Source: Phenylobacterium zucineum HLK1 (GTDB lineage: Bacteria; Pseudomonadota; Alphaproteobacteria; Caulobacterales; Caulobacteraceae). Taken from it: a stretch of DNA of 64,000 nt. The notes under the pieces were generated by a model. That model had not been told where the DNA came from, did no database searches, and saw only the letters and a list, made by a program, of their open reading frames with translations. Position 1 is the first letter of the stretch. Every line of letters starts with the position of its first letter. Where the stretch lies: contig NC_011144.1 in NCBI RefSeq assembly GCF_000017265.1, forward strand, positions 3,698,001 to 3,762,000, given 5' to 3'. Below are positions 1-9,302 of this stretch, piece by piece. The position numbers were made by a program, and so were the translations under genes.

Positions 1-133
1 GCTTGGACTTCCACTTGGCGTCGCTGCGATCGAGGCCGGCCACCGTCTTGTCCGGCGACGTCGTGGCGCACGCGCCGAGCGTCAGTCCGGCGCAGGCCAG
101 GGCCGCGCACCCCAGGACCACAGCCGCTCGCAT
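1..133 (-). CDS. Lipoprotein, N-terminal part only (runs off the left edge)
   Basis: Only the first 44 codons are inside the window. The reading frame starts at an ATG read from 133 with GGAGGA about 6 bases upstream. It opens with Met-Arg, then a hydrophobic stretch ending in the lipobox Leu-Gly-Ala-Cys around residue 21, followed by a polar region. This is a typical lipoprotein signal, so the product should be exported and lipid-anchored, probably in the outer membrane or periplasm. The functional part lies outside the window and I cannot name a family. It diverges from the carboxylesterase at 278, so the gap 134-277 should hold both promoters. Confidence 0.6.
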   Translation of the reverse strand, partial: MRAAVVLGCAALACAGLTLGACATTSPDKTVAGLDRSDAKWKSK

Positions 134-277
134 GGGGGTTCCTCCAGCAGTTCCGCCGGAGCCAACAGCGGCAGAGCCTGTTCGGTTCCCCGCCTCCGCC
201 GCACCCGTGCCGGACACAATCGCGAAACACGGCCGGGGCTACATACCGGCCATACGAAGAATCCGGGGGGATATTCC

Positions 278-1762
<1,485 letters not shown>

Positions 1763-1777
1763 GCGGCGAGGGGCGGA

Positions 1778-2275
1778 TCAGCGGCGGACGACGCTGATCT
1801 GCCCGTCCCGCTCGATCCAGGCTTCCTTCACATCCCGGCAGTCGAGGACCCCGCCCTTGCGCAGGGCCTCTTCCAGGTCGTTGGTCCCGACGCCCTGGCG
1901 GCGCATCGCCTCCTGGTCGGGCTCGCCGTCGCTGACGATGCGGACCGACCGGCCCTTCACCGCCGGCCCCAACCAGGAGAAGCGCACGGCCAGGGCCGAG
2001 AACACCCCGTGCAGCAGCACGAGCAGCGCCGTGGCGCTCAACGTCGGCAGGAACGGCGCCCCGCCCGTCAGCGTGCGGCTGAGGTTCGAGCCCAGGATCA
2101 CCGCGACGACGGTGTCGATGGCGCCCCATTTGCCGAACATCCGCTTGCCGGCGACGCGGACAAGGACCAGGCCCACCAGCATGATGACCGTGGCCCGGAC
2201 CCACATCTGCCACCAGAGGATCGGCTCGTCGTCGCGGCCCACCAGCTGATGCAGGAGGTCGAGGGCCTCGGCCAT
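1778..2275 (-). CDS. DUF421 (YetF/YcaP-type) membrane protein
   Basis: A 165-aa protein with transmembrane segments in the first ~90 residues (around 22-40, 50-65 and 75-95), followed by a cytoplasmic domain containing the phrase GPAVKGRSVRIVSDGE, as in the DUF421/YetF family. The biochemical role of the family is not established. It starts 7 bases after the stop of ku (2283-3173), so the two are very probably one transcript. The C-terminal domain is short compared with Bacillus YetF, but this is common in proteobacterial members. A role in DNA repair is not implied beyond the shared operon. Confidence 0.8.
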   Translation of the reverse strand: MAEALDLLHQLVGRDDEPILWWQMWVRATVIMLVGLVLVRVAGKRMFGKWGAIDTVVAVILGSNLSRTLTGGAPFLPTLSATALLVLLHGVFSALAVRFSWLGPAVKGRSVRIVSDGEPDQEAMRRQGVGTNDLEEALRKGGVLDCRDVKEAWIERDGQISVVRR

Positions 2276-2282
2276 CGGCCGC

Positions 2283-3173
2283 TCACGCGCGCTTCTTGGC
2301 GGGCGCCTTCTTCGCCGCCGGCTTCTTGGCGGAGCCGGCGGTCTTGCCCGAGGACTTCTTGGTGGCCGCCGCCGCGCGCGGGGGCGCCTTCCGCCGCTCG
2401 CCGCCCTGGCCCAGGCTGCGCTTCAGGGCCTCCATCAGGTCGATGACCTCGGCCTCCTTCGGCTGGTCCGGCGCCTTCACCGTGTGGCCCTTCTCCTTCT
2501 CCTTGATCAGGGCCCGCAGGGCGTCCTCGTAGCGGTCGTTGAACTGGGAGGGGTCGAAGGGACCCTCCTGCTGCTCGATGATCCGGGCGGCGATATCCAC
2601 CATCTGCTTGTCGACCTTCACCTCCGGGATCCGGTCGAACACCTCGGCCGCATCCTTCACCTCGCGGTTGGTGCGCAGGGTGTAGGCGAGGATGCCCTTG
2701 TCGCGGGGCTCGAGAGCCATCAGCCGCTCGCGCTGGTGCATGACGAGGCGGCCGAGGGCCACCTTGCCCGAGCTTTCCATGGCCTGACGGATCACGGTGA
2801 ACGCCTCCACCGCCATGTCGCCGTCGGGGACCAGGAAGTAGGGATCGTTCCAGTAGAGCCGGTCGATCTCGTCCTCGCCGACGAACCGCTCGATATCGAG
2901 GGTGCGGGTCGTCTCCAGCCGGACGTTCTGGATCTCCTCGCTGGTGACGACGACGTAGCGGCCCTTCTCGATCTCGTAGCCCTTGACGATGTCGGACCGG
3001 TCCACCGGCCCCGTCTCGGGGTCGGTGGGGATCATCTTGATCCGGTTCATCGTGTCCTTGTGCAGCATGTTGAAGTGCACCTCGCCGCTGCGCGAGGTGG
3101 CGGTGTAGAGCGCCACCGGGCAGCTCACGAGGGACAGGCGCAGATAGCCCTGCCAGGACGGACGCGTGGCCAT
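2283..3173 (-). CDS. ku: Ku protein, non-homologous end joining
   Basis: Bacterial Ku (296 aa), a homodimeric ring that binds DNA double-strand ends and recruits ligase LigD. The start MATRPSWQGYLRLSLVSCPV and the motif IVKGYEIEKGRYVV near residue 65 are characteristic. The Ku core covers roughly residues 1-230. After a linker it ends in a Lys/Ala-rich basic tail (about 255-296, with KKPAAKK and APAKKRA), which in other bacterial Ku proteins adds DNA binding. The ATG at 3173 has GGAGA upstream. It is followed directly by the DUF421 gene. No ligD is in the window, so its partner ligase must be elsewhere. Confidence 0.95.
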   Translation of the reverse strand: MATRPSWQGYLRLSLVSCPVALYTATSRSGEVHFNMLHKDTMNRIKMIPTDPETGPVDRSDIVKGYEIEKGRYVVVTSEEIQNVRLETTRTLDIERFVGEDEIDRLYWNDPYFLVPDGDMAVEAFTVIRQAMESSGKVALGRLVMHQRERLMALEPRDKGILAYTLRTNREVKDAAEVFDRIPEVKVDKQMVDIAARIIEQQEGPFDPSQFNDRYEDALRALIKEKEKGHTVKAPDQPKEAEVIDLMEALKRSLGQGGERRKAPPRAAAATKKSSGKTAGSAKKPAAKKAPAKKRA

Positions 3174-3232
3174 GAAGGTCTCCGGATCAGACTCCGGAAA
3201 CGCGGCCGTATCGATTCAGTTCGTGAGTCGGA

Positions 3233-4753
3233 TCAGCGGCTTAGCCCCAGGCCCGGCAGCGCCACGGCCTCCTGGAAGTCGAGGCGTGGCTTGTGGAAGC
3301 CCGAGCGCACGCCGCTCTGGACGCCGAACTCCATGAGCCGGTCGCTCGCGGGGTCGTAGGCGGGCCAGTCCTGGGCGCCGCACTTGGGCTCGCCCGCCTT
3401 GGCGAAGGTGACCCAGCAGGCGTGCATCAGGGTGGCCATCGCGCGGTCCTCCTCGCTCACCAGGCTCATGGGCGTGCGCCGGCCCCAGTACTCCCAGACG
3501 TAGGGGATCTCGGCGGCGTGGGCGGCGCTCCTCACAGTCGGGCGCAGCCGGGTGGCCACGTAGCTGAAGTGGTAGAGCCAGGCCGGGCGGCCGCCCGCCG
3601 CCTGGGCCGCCACCCAGCGGGCGGGCGCGCCGAACACCCGGTCGGTGAACAGCGCCCGCGCCAGGGCCTCGTCGCCCTGCGCCGCCTCTGCGGGATAGTG
3701 GCGGGCCGCGAGCCGCACGGCCGCCAGCCGGCCGGCGGGCAGCGGTCCGGGCCCCAGCAGCGAATCCTCGCCCGAGTTCCAGCCGATGATCAGCGGGACG
3801 TCGTCGAAGCGCCCGGCGGCGAGCGCCTGGGTCGTGGTTTCGGTCAGCAGCATGCCGTCCACGAAGGGGCCGAACGGGCCGTCCACGGCCACCAGCCGTT
3901 CGAACGGCAGCGCCCGCAGCGCCGTGAGGTCCGGCGCGGCGATCCCGGCGCGCGCGAGGGCCGCGGCGCTCTCGGCCTCCTTCTCGGAGAGGCTCTTGGG
4001 CTCGAACCAGCCCAGGCCCGATTGCACGATGGCCCTGTGGTACAGCCCCCGCGCCGCCGGCGTCGTGAGGAGCGCCAGCGTGCTGGCCCCGCCCGCCGAC
4101 TCTCCGAACACGGTGACGTTCCCCGGGTCGCCCCCGAACCTGGCGATGTTCCGCTGCACCCACTTGAGGGCCGCGATCTGGTCCATCAGGCCGTACGCGC
4201 CGACCGGCTCGCTCCCCGCGGCCTTCGTCAGCTCGGGATGGGCGAAGTAGCCCAGCGCGCCCAGGCGGTAGTTGATCGCCACCAGGACGACCCCGTCGCG
4301 GGCGAAGTTCTGGCCGTCGTAGATCCAGCCGGCGCCCGTGCGGTGCGAGCCGCCGTGGATCCAGACCATCACCGGCGCCCCCTTCGCATCCTTGGGCGCG
4401 AAGACGTTGAGCTGCAGGCAGTCCTCCGACACGGCGCCGTTGGCGCCGCCGGAGTTGGGGGTCCCGTTCGCGTTCATCGGCTGAGGACAGGAGGGGCCGG
4501 CATGCACGGCGTCGCGGTCGCCCTTCCACGCCCGCGCGGGCCGCGGCGGGGCCCAGCGCAGCTCGCCAACCGGCGCCGCCGCATAGGGGATGTTGCGGAA
4601 CACGTTCGCCCGTTCGGTCGCTTGGCCGACGAGCACGCCGGTCTCGACCTCGACCCGGGGCGGCGGCGGCGGCTCCTGAGCCGGCTCCTGGGCGCGGGCC
4701 GCGCCCGTCGCGACCGCCAGGGCCGCCGAAACTCCGATCCAGAACCGCTTCAT
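3233..4753 (-). CDS. Secreted type B carboxylesterase (second copy of family)
   Basis: A 506-aa type B carboxylesterase. Residues 1-22 (MKRFWIG through ARA) are a signal peptide. HGGS is the oxyanion-hole loop, and FGESAGG places the catalytic serine at residue 219. An open frame continues upstream of 4753, but the ATG at 4753 has GGGGAGG just ahead and begins the signal peptide, so this start is chosen. The protein is clearly related to the esterase at 278-1762 but diverged, so they are old paralogues and not a recent duplication. The upstream region carries three 13-bp direct repeats (4768-4806). Confidence 0.9.
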   Translation of the reverse strand: MKRFWIGVSAALAVATGAARAQEPAQEPPPPPRVEVETGVLVGQATERANVFRNIPYAAAPVGELRWAPPRPARAWKGDRDAVHAGPSCPQPMNANGTPNSGGANGAVSEDCLQLNVFAPKDAKGAPVMVWIHGGSHRTGAGWIYDGQNFARDGVVLVAINYRLGALGYFAHPELTKAAGSEPVGAYGLMDQIAALKWVQRNIARFGGDPGNVTVFGESAGGASTLALLTTPAARGLYHRAIVQSGLGWFEPKSLSEKEAESAAALARAGIAAPDLTALRALPFERLVAVDGPFGPFVDGMLLTETTTQALAAGRFDDVPLIIGWNSGEDSLLGPGPLPAGRLAAVRLAARHYPAEAAQGDEALARALFTDRVFGAPARWVAAQAAGGRPAWLYHFSYVATRLRPTVRSAAHAAEIPYVWEYWGRRTPMSLVSEEDRAMATLMHACWVTFAKAGEPKCGAQDWPAYDPASDRLMEFGVQSGVRSGFHKPRLDFQEAVALPGLGLSR

Positions 4754-4767
4754 CGCCGCCTCCCCAA

Positions 4768-4806
4768 AGGCCTGCCCCACAGGCCTGCCCCACAGGCCTG
4801 CCCGAC
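4768..4806. repeat. Three tandem copies of a 13-bp unit
   Basis: The unit AGGCCTGCCCCAC occurs at 4768-4780 and 4781-4793, and with one change at 4794-4806. It lies just upstream of the esterase start at 4753 and contains the palindrome AGGCCT. It could be a slipped-strand expansion or a regulator site. No function can be assigned. Confidence 0.8.
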
Positions 4807-4929
4807 ATGAACGCGAATTAACCCGCCGAACCGTCGCCTGCGCAATCTCGGCCACGATCTCGCCGCTAAGCTTCACAATTGAATCGGACGTCCGCGGCAC
4901 GCATGCCGCGACTCTCGGGGGAGATCTGC

Positions 4930-7182
4930 TTGGAAGATCGGAAGGCCGGCGGATGGCTCCGCCCCAGGTTCCTGCTGCTCGCGGCCGTCGCCCCGGCGGC
5001 GCTCGCCGCGCCGGCGGCCGCGCAGGCCCAGGCCCCGTCCCAACCCCAGGCGCAGCCTGCCCCGGCCGCGCCCGCCAAGTCCCAGGAGGGCAAGCCGGGC
5101 CAGTCGCTGGAGGGCGTCGTCGTCACCGGCGAGCGCAGCACCTTGCGCACCGACATCGACCGGCGCAGCTACAGCGTGGCCGGCGATCTGCAGGCGACCA
5201 CCGGCTCGATCAGCGACGCCCTGCGCAACATCCCCTCGCTGCAGGTGGACGTGCAGGGCAACGTCAGTCTGCGCGGCGATTCCAACGTCACCATCATGAT
5301 CGACGGCAAACCCTCGGGCATGTTCCAGGGCGAGGGCCGGGCCGCGGCGCTGCAGGCCCTGCCGGCCGACCAGATCGAGCGGGTCGAGGTGCTGACCAAC
5401 CCGTCCGCCGCCATGAATCCCGAGGGCTCGGCCGGGATCATCAACCTCGTCAGCAAGCAGAACCGCAAGCTTGGGGCATCCGGCTCGGTCCGCGCCAACG
5501 TCGGCTCGGACGGGCGCTGGAACGCCGGTGTGAGCGGCGCGCGCAACAACGGCAGGTTCACCGTCTCGGGCGACCTGAGCTACCGGCACGACACCCAGAA
5601 GGCCGAGATCGACGACCGCCGCGCGCGGCTGGACGGGGCCACGGGCGCGTTCATCGAGAACCGCCAGCAGCTCACCTCCCTCAACGAGATCGACATGGTC
5701 TTCGCCCGCGGCGGCCTCGACTACGATCCCGACGACAAGACCCGCATCACGCTCCAGGCGACAGCCCACGTCATGCGGCCGACCTCGGACGGTTTCGAGC
5801 ACCTGGAGACCGACGACGCCGCCGGCGCCCTCGCCCGGGTGATCGATCGGGTCTCCGACTTCGAGCAGGCCCGGGACCGGCTCGACCTTTCCACCAGCTA
5901 CCGCCGCAAGTTCGCGGGCGAGGAGCACGAGTTGGTCGCCAACCTCGGCCAGGAGTTCGGCCGGGTGGAGCGCGACTTCGAGCGGGCCACCTTCCTCAGC
6001 CTGCCGCCCGCCCCCGACCTCGCCGAGGTCTCGGCCTACGACAACCGCACGCGGAAGACCGAGCTGAAGGTCGACTACACCCGGCCGATGCCGCTCGAGG
6101 CCAAGCTGAAGGCCGGCTACCTCCTGCAGCTCGACGACAACCGCTACGAACAGGTCGGCCGGCGCGGGCCGGCCGGCGCCGCCCCGCCCGTGGACCCGCG
6201 GCTGACGTACGAATTCGACTACGACCAGGCGATCAACGCCGCCTACGCCACCTACCAGCAGCCGCTGGGCGACGGCTTCAGCGTGCTGGCGGGCCTGCGG
6301 CTCGAGGACGTGCGGCTGGACCTCGACCTGACCACCGGCGGCCCGGTGAGCGCGAAGAACGACTACTTCCGCGCCTATCCCAGCCTGCACCTCCAGCACG
6401 AGTTCGGCGAAGGCCGGCAGCTCACCGCCAGCTACAGCCGCCGCGTCCAGCGGCCGACGGCGGACGACCTCAACCCGTTCCGCGTCGAGCTGGACCCCTT
6501 CAACCTCAGGGCCGGCAACCCCAACCTGAAGCCGCAGGAGACCGACGCCTTCGAGCTCGCCTACCAGCACCGCAAGGGGGCGACCTACTACCTGACCACG
6601 CTCTATTACCGGCAGAGCGACAAGGGGATCACCGACGTGGTCCAGGACCTGGGGAATGGCGTCTTCCTCACCACCCGCGAGAACCTGCGCGAAAGCCGCT
6701 CGGGCGGGCTGGAGCTGGTGGCTAACGGACGGCTGACGCCGAAACTCACCTATAACCTCAGCGGCAACGTCTTCTGGAACGAGATCGACGCCTCCAGCCT
6801 CGGCTTCTCCGACAAGCGCGACGCCTTCACCGTCAGCGGCCGCGGCAACCTGAACTGGCAGGTCACGGACAAGGACTTCCTCCAGCTCAACGGCTTCGTC
6901 AGCGGCAAGCGTCTGACCGCGCAGGGCCACGTGCAGGGCTTCTCGATGCTGAACATCGGCTATCGCCACAAGTTCACCGACAAGCTCTCGCTGGTGATCA
7001 CCGCCCAGGACGTGCTGGGGACCTTCCGGGAGACCCAGGTGCTGGACACGCCCACGCTGCAGGGCCGCACCCGGCGCGAGTTCAGCCTGCGCGGCGTCTA
7101 CGTCGGCTTCACCCGCACCTTCGGCGGCGGCCGCCAGCGGGATCCCGGTTTCGAGTTCGGCGGGGGCCCGCCCGCGCAGTAG
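4930..7182 (+). CDS. TonB-dependent receptor, outer-membrane beta-barrel family
   Basis: Outer-membrane receptor of about 750 aa, expected to import a ligand using TonB energy. A TTG at 4930 is chosen because GGGGGAG ends 7 bases before it and it leads straight into a signal peptide (RFLLLAAVAPAALAAPAAAQA region). In-frame alternatives are TTG 4879 and ATG 4903. A plug domain follows (about residues 55-155) with the typical phrases VTGER, ALRNIPSLQVD, SNVTIMIDGKP and IERVEVLTNPSA. The rest is beta-barrel, rich in alternating aromatic and polar residues. It resembles the group with an OMP_b-brl_3 barrel and not siderophore receptors with a full C-terminal TonB-box layout. The ligand is unknown. 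Confidence 0.85.
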   Translation: MEDRKAGGWLRPRFLLLAAVAPAALAAPAAAQAQAPSQPQAQPAPAAPAKSQEGKPGQSLEGVVVTGERSTLRTDIDRRSYSVAGDLQATTGSISDALRNIPSLQVDVQGNVSLRGDSNVTIMIDGKPSGMFQGEGRAAALQALPADQIERVEVLTNPSAAMNPEGSAGIINLVSKQNRKLGASGSVRANVGSDGRWNAGVSGARNNGRFTVSGDLSYRHDTQKAEIDDRRARLDGATGAFIENRQQLTSLNEIDMVFARGGLDYDPDDKTRITLQATAHVMRPTSDGFEHLETDDAAGALARVIDRVSDFEQARDRLDLSTSYRRKFAGEEHELVANLGQEFGRVERDFERATFLSLPPAPDLAEVSAYDNRTRKTELKVDYTRPMPLEAKLKAGYLLQLDDNRYEQVGRRGPAGAAPPVDPRLTYEFDYDQAINAAYATYQQPLGDGFSVLAGLRLEDVRLDLDLTTGGPVSAKNDYFRAYPSLHLQHEFGEGRQLTASYSRRVQRPTADDLNPFRVELDPFNLRAGNPNLKPQETDAFELAYQHRKGATYYLTTLYYRQSDKGITDVVQDLGNGVFLTTRENLRESRSGGLELVANGRLTPKLTYNLSGNVFWNEIDASSLGFSDKRDAFTVSGRGNLNWQVTDKDFLQLNGFVSGKRLTAQGHVQGFSMLNIGYRHKFTDKLSLVITAQDVLGTFRETQVLDTPTLQGRTRREFSLRGVYVGFTRTFGGGRQRDPGFEFGGGPPAQ

Positions 7183-7239
7183 CGCAAAGCGACACCGTAG
7201 CGGCTTGACCGGAGACCGGCGTTCGGGAGCCTATGCTCC

Positions 7240-8427
7240 ATGACCGAGATTCTCTGGGCCGACCCCGCCGACCTTCAGGCCGCCTGGCGCGACGGGGCGC
7301 GGGCCCTGCGCGAGGGCCGGGCCGGCGAGGCGCTGGCGATGTTCCGCCGGATCACCGACGAGGGCCAGCCGACGGCGGCGGTCTGGATCGGCGTGGCCAT
7401 GGCCCACAGAGCGCTGGACGACCGGAGCGCGGAACGGGCGGCGCTGGAGCGGGCGCTGGCCCTCGATCCGCGGAACATCCACGCCCTGATGATAAGCGGC
7501 GACAGCCATGCCGCGACGGGCGACGCCAAGGCGGCGACGGCCTTCTACGACGCGGTGGTGAAGCTGGCGGCCATGGGGCCCGTGGACCCGGCGCTGCAGC
7601 CCGAGGTCGCCCGGGCCGCCCGGATGCGCGAGCGCTACGCCCAGGACTACGAGGCGCACCTGCGAGGCGTGCTGGACGCGCACGGCCTGGACGGCCCCGA
7701 GGGTCGGCGGATGCGCCGCGCCGTGGATCTGCTGCTGGGCAAGACCAGCCTCTATCTGCAGCAGCCGAAATACTTCTACTTCCCCGAGCTGCCGAACATC
7801 GAGTGGGCCGAGCGGGGCGACTTCCCCTGGCTGGACAGGGTCGAGGCGGCCGCCGACGACATCCGGCGCGAGCTGCTGCAGGTGCTGGAGGAGGACGCCG
7901 CCTTCCAGCCCTACGTACAGGCGGCGGAAGGCCGGCCGAACTTCGACAACCTGGGCCTGATGGGCAATCCGGAGTGGAGCGCCTTCTACATCTGGAAGGA
8001 CGGGGCGATCGTCCCGGAGAACGCCGCCCGCTGCCCCTCGGTGGTGCGGGCGATGGAAGGGGTCCCGCTCTGCACGATCCCGGGGCGGACGCCGTCGGTG
8101 CTGTTCTCGCTGCTGCGGCCGGGCGCGCACATCCCGCCGCACCACGGCTTCACCAACGCCCGCTACATCTGCCACCTGCCGCTGATCGTGCCCGGGAACT
8201 GCGCCATGCGGGTGGGCTCGGAGACGCGGCCGTGGGTGGAAGGCAAGGCCTGCGTCTTCGACGACAGCATCGAGCACGAGGCCTGGAACCGGCACCCCGA
8301 CCAGCTGCGGGTGGTGCTGATCTTCGACATCTGGCGGCCCGAGCTCAGCGCCGCCGAGCGCGAGCTGATCGGCGCCACGCTGCAGGCCGTGGACGCCTTC
8401 GGCGGCGCCCCGCACACGGGCGACTAG
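7240..8427 (+). CDS. Aspartyl/asparaginyl beta-hydroxylase with N-terminal TPR repeats
   Basis: A 395-aa protein. Residues ~1-110 hold tetratricopeptide-like helices (ALAMFRRITDEG, ALERALALDPRN), a protein-binding scaffold. Residues ~190-385 are an Asp/Asn beta-hydroxylase domain, an Fe(II)/2-oxoglutarate oxygenase of the AspH/LpxO type. The motif IPPHHGFTN gives iron-ligand candidates His301/His302, and DDSIEHEAWN gives His346. As in AspH, there is no acidic ligand in an HxD motif. An arginine that would bind 2-oxoglutarate follows (DQLRVVLIFDIW). It probably hydroxylates a protein or lipid acyl chain. It lies 57 bases after the receptor gene. Confidence 0.85.
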   Translation: MTEILWADPADLQAAWRDGARALREGRAGEALAMFRRITDEGQPTAAVWIGVAMAHRALDDRSAERAALERALALDPRNIHALMISGDSHAATGDAKAATAFYDAVVKLAAMGPVDPALQPEVARAARMRERYAQDYEAHLRGVLDAHGLDGPEGRRMRRAVDLLLGKTSLYLQQPKYFYFPELPNIEWAERGDFPWLDRVEAAADDIRRELLQVLEEDAAFQPYVQAAEGRPNFDNLGLMGNPEWSAFYIWKDGAIVPENAARCPSVVRAMEGVPLCTIPGRTPSVLFSLLRPGAHIPPHHGFTNARYICHLPLIVPGNCAMRVGSETRPWVEGKACVFDDSIEHEAWNRHPDQLRVVLIFDIWRPELSAAERELIGATLQAVDAFGGAPHTGD

Positions 8428-8467
8428 ACCCTCCGTTCGGAACTTGACTCCGCCCTTCCGGTTATGA

Positions 8468-8482
8468 GAACGGAAGTGGAAC
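8468..8482. promoter_or_regulatory. LexA (SOS) box upstream of imuA
   Basis: The sequence reads GAAC-GGAAGTG-GAAC, which is GTTC-N7-GTTC on the other strand, the known LexA operator of alphaproteobacteria. It ends 19 bases before the imuA start and so would overlap the promoter or early transcript. This fits damage-inducible expression of the whole cassette. Confidence 0.85.
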
Positions 8483-8501
8483 AAAAGGAGTCCCCAAAGC
8501 C

Positions 8502-9302
8502 ATGTCCGATTTTCGCGGCAAGCGGCTCGCCGCCCTGCAGGCGAAGATCGCCGCCCTCGAGACGGGCGGGCGGACGGGCTTCGGCGTGCTGCCGTTCGGG
8601 GCCCCCGCCATCGACGCCTGCCTGCCCGGCGGCGGCCTGCCGATGGGCCGCTGGCACGAGGTCGGCGGCGAGGGGCTGGAGGCCGAGACCGGGGCTGCGC
8701 CGGCCGCCTTCACGGCGCTGCTGGCCGCGCCCCTCGCCCGCCGCGGCGAGGCGGTGTGGGTGGTGCGCCGGGACGACCTGTGGGCCCCCGGCCTGGCCGG
8801 GCTGGGCTTCCCCGCGGGGCGGCTGATCCAGGTCTGCGCCCGCGACGAGGCCGAGGCCCTGGCGGTGATGGAGGACGCCCTCGCCACCCCGGGCGTCGCC
8901 TGCGTGGTGGGCGAGGTCGAGGCCGTGGACCTGACCGCCGGCCGGCGGCTGCAGCTGGCCTGCGAGCGGCGCGGGACCACCGGCTTCGTCATCCGCCGCC
9001 GCCCGTTCGGAGGGACGGCCCGGCGCGAGGCCGCGGGCTCGGCGTCGGCCACCCGCTGGCGCGTGCTCTCGGCGCCGTCCGAGCCGCCGGCCCACGAGTT
9101 CGGCCTGGGCGCGCCGCGCTTCCGGGTCGCGCTGGAGCGCTGCCGGGGCGGGCGGACCGGCGCATGGGTCCTGGAAGCGGCGGGGGCCTATTCCCAAGAC
9201 ACCCTCTACGGGGAGACAGCCGATGGCGCGCATCCTCTGCGCCTGGTCGCCGGACTGGGCGATCGCGAACTGGCGCCGGCGAACGACCTCCGCGCCGCCT
9301 GA
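8502..9302 (+). CDS. imuA: ImuA, SOS mutagenesis cassette protein
   Basis: A 266-aa RecA-related protein of the ImuA family, an accessory of error-prone translesion synthesis with ImuB and DnaE2. Visible features are a coiled N-terminus (KRLAALQAKIAALE), then FGVLPFGAPAIDACLPGGGLPMGRWHEV, written here as FGAPAIDACLPGGGLP and GRWHEV, the usual opening of the RecA-like fold, and conserved segments such as RRDDLWAPGLAGLGFP. There is no canonical Walker A, which is normal for the family. AAGGAG lies upstream of the ATG. The gene follows a LexA box and its 3' end overlaps imuB by 80 bases, implying translational coupling. Confidence 0.9.
   Translation: MSDFRGKRLAALQAKIAALETGGRTGFGVLPFGAPAIDACLPGGGLPMGRWHEVGGEGLEAETGAAPAAFTALLAAPLARRGEAVWVVRRDDLWAPGLAGLGFPAGRLIQVCARDEAEALAVMEDALATPGVACVVGEVEAVDLTAGRRLQLACERRGTTGFVIRRRPFGGTARREAAGSASATRWRVLSAPSEPPAHEFGLGAPRFRVALERCRGGRTGAWVLEAAGAYSQDTLYGETADGAHPLRLVAGLGDRELAPANDLRAA

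Noticed and set aside
4768..4806. CRISPR-like or attachment site repeats
   Set aside because: There are three adjacent 13-bp units without spacers, and no integrase or mobile element is nearby.
4879..4929. Upstream start (TTG 4879 or ATG 4903) for the TonB-dependent receptor
   Set aside because: These starts lack a good ribosome-binding site and put extra residues before the signal peptide. TTG 4930 has GGGGGAG at proper spacing. The choice remains uncertain.
8436..8482. A second LexA box at GTTCGGAAC upstream of imuA
   Set aside because: The half-sites are inverted and too close together to match GTTC-N7-GTTC. Only the site at 8468-8482 fits.
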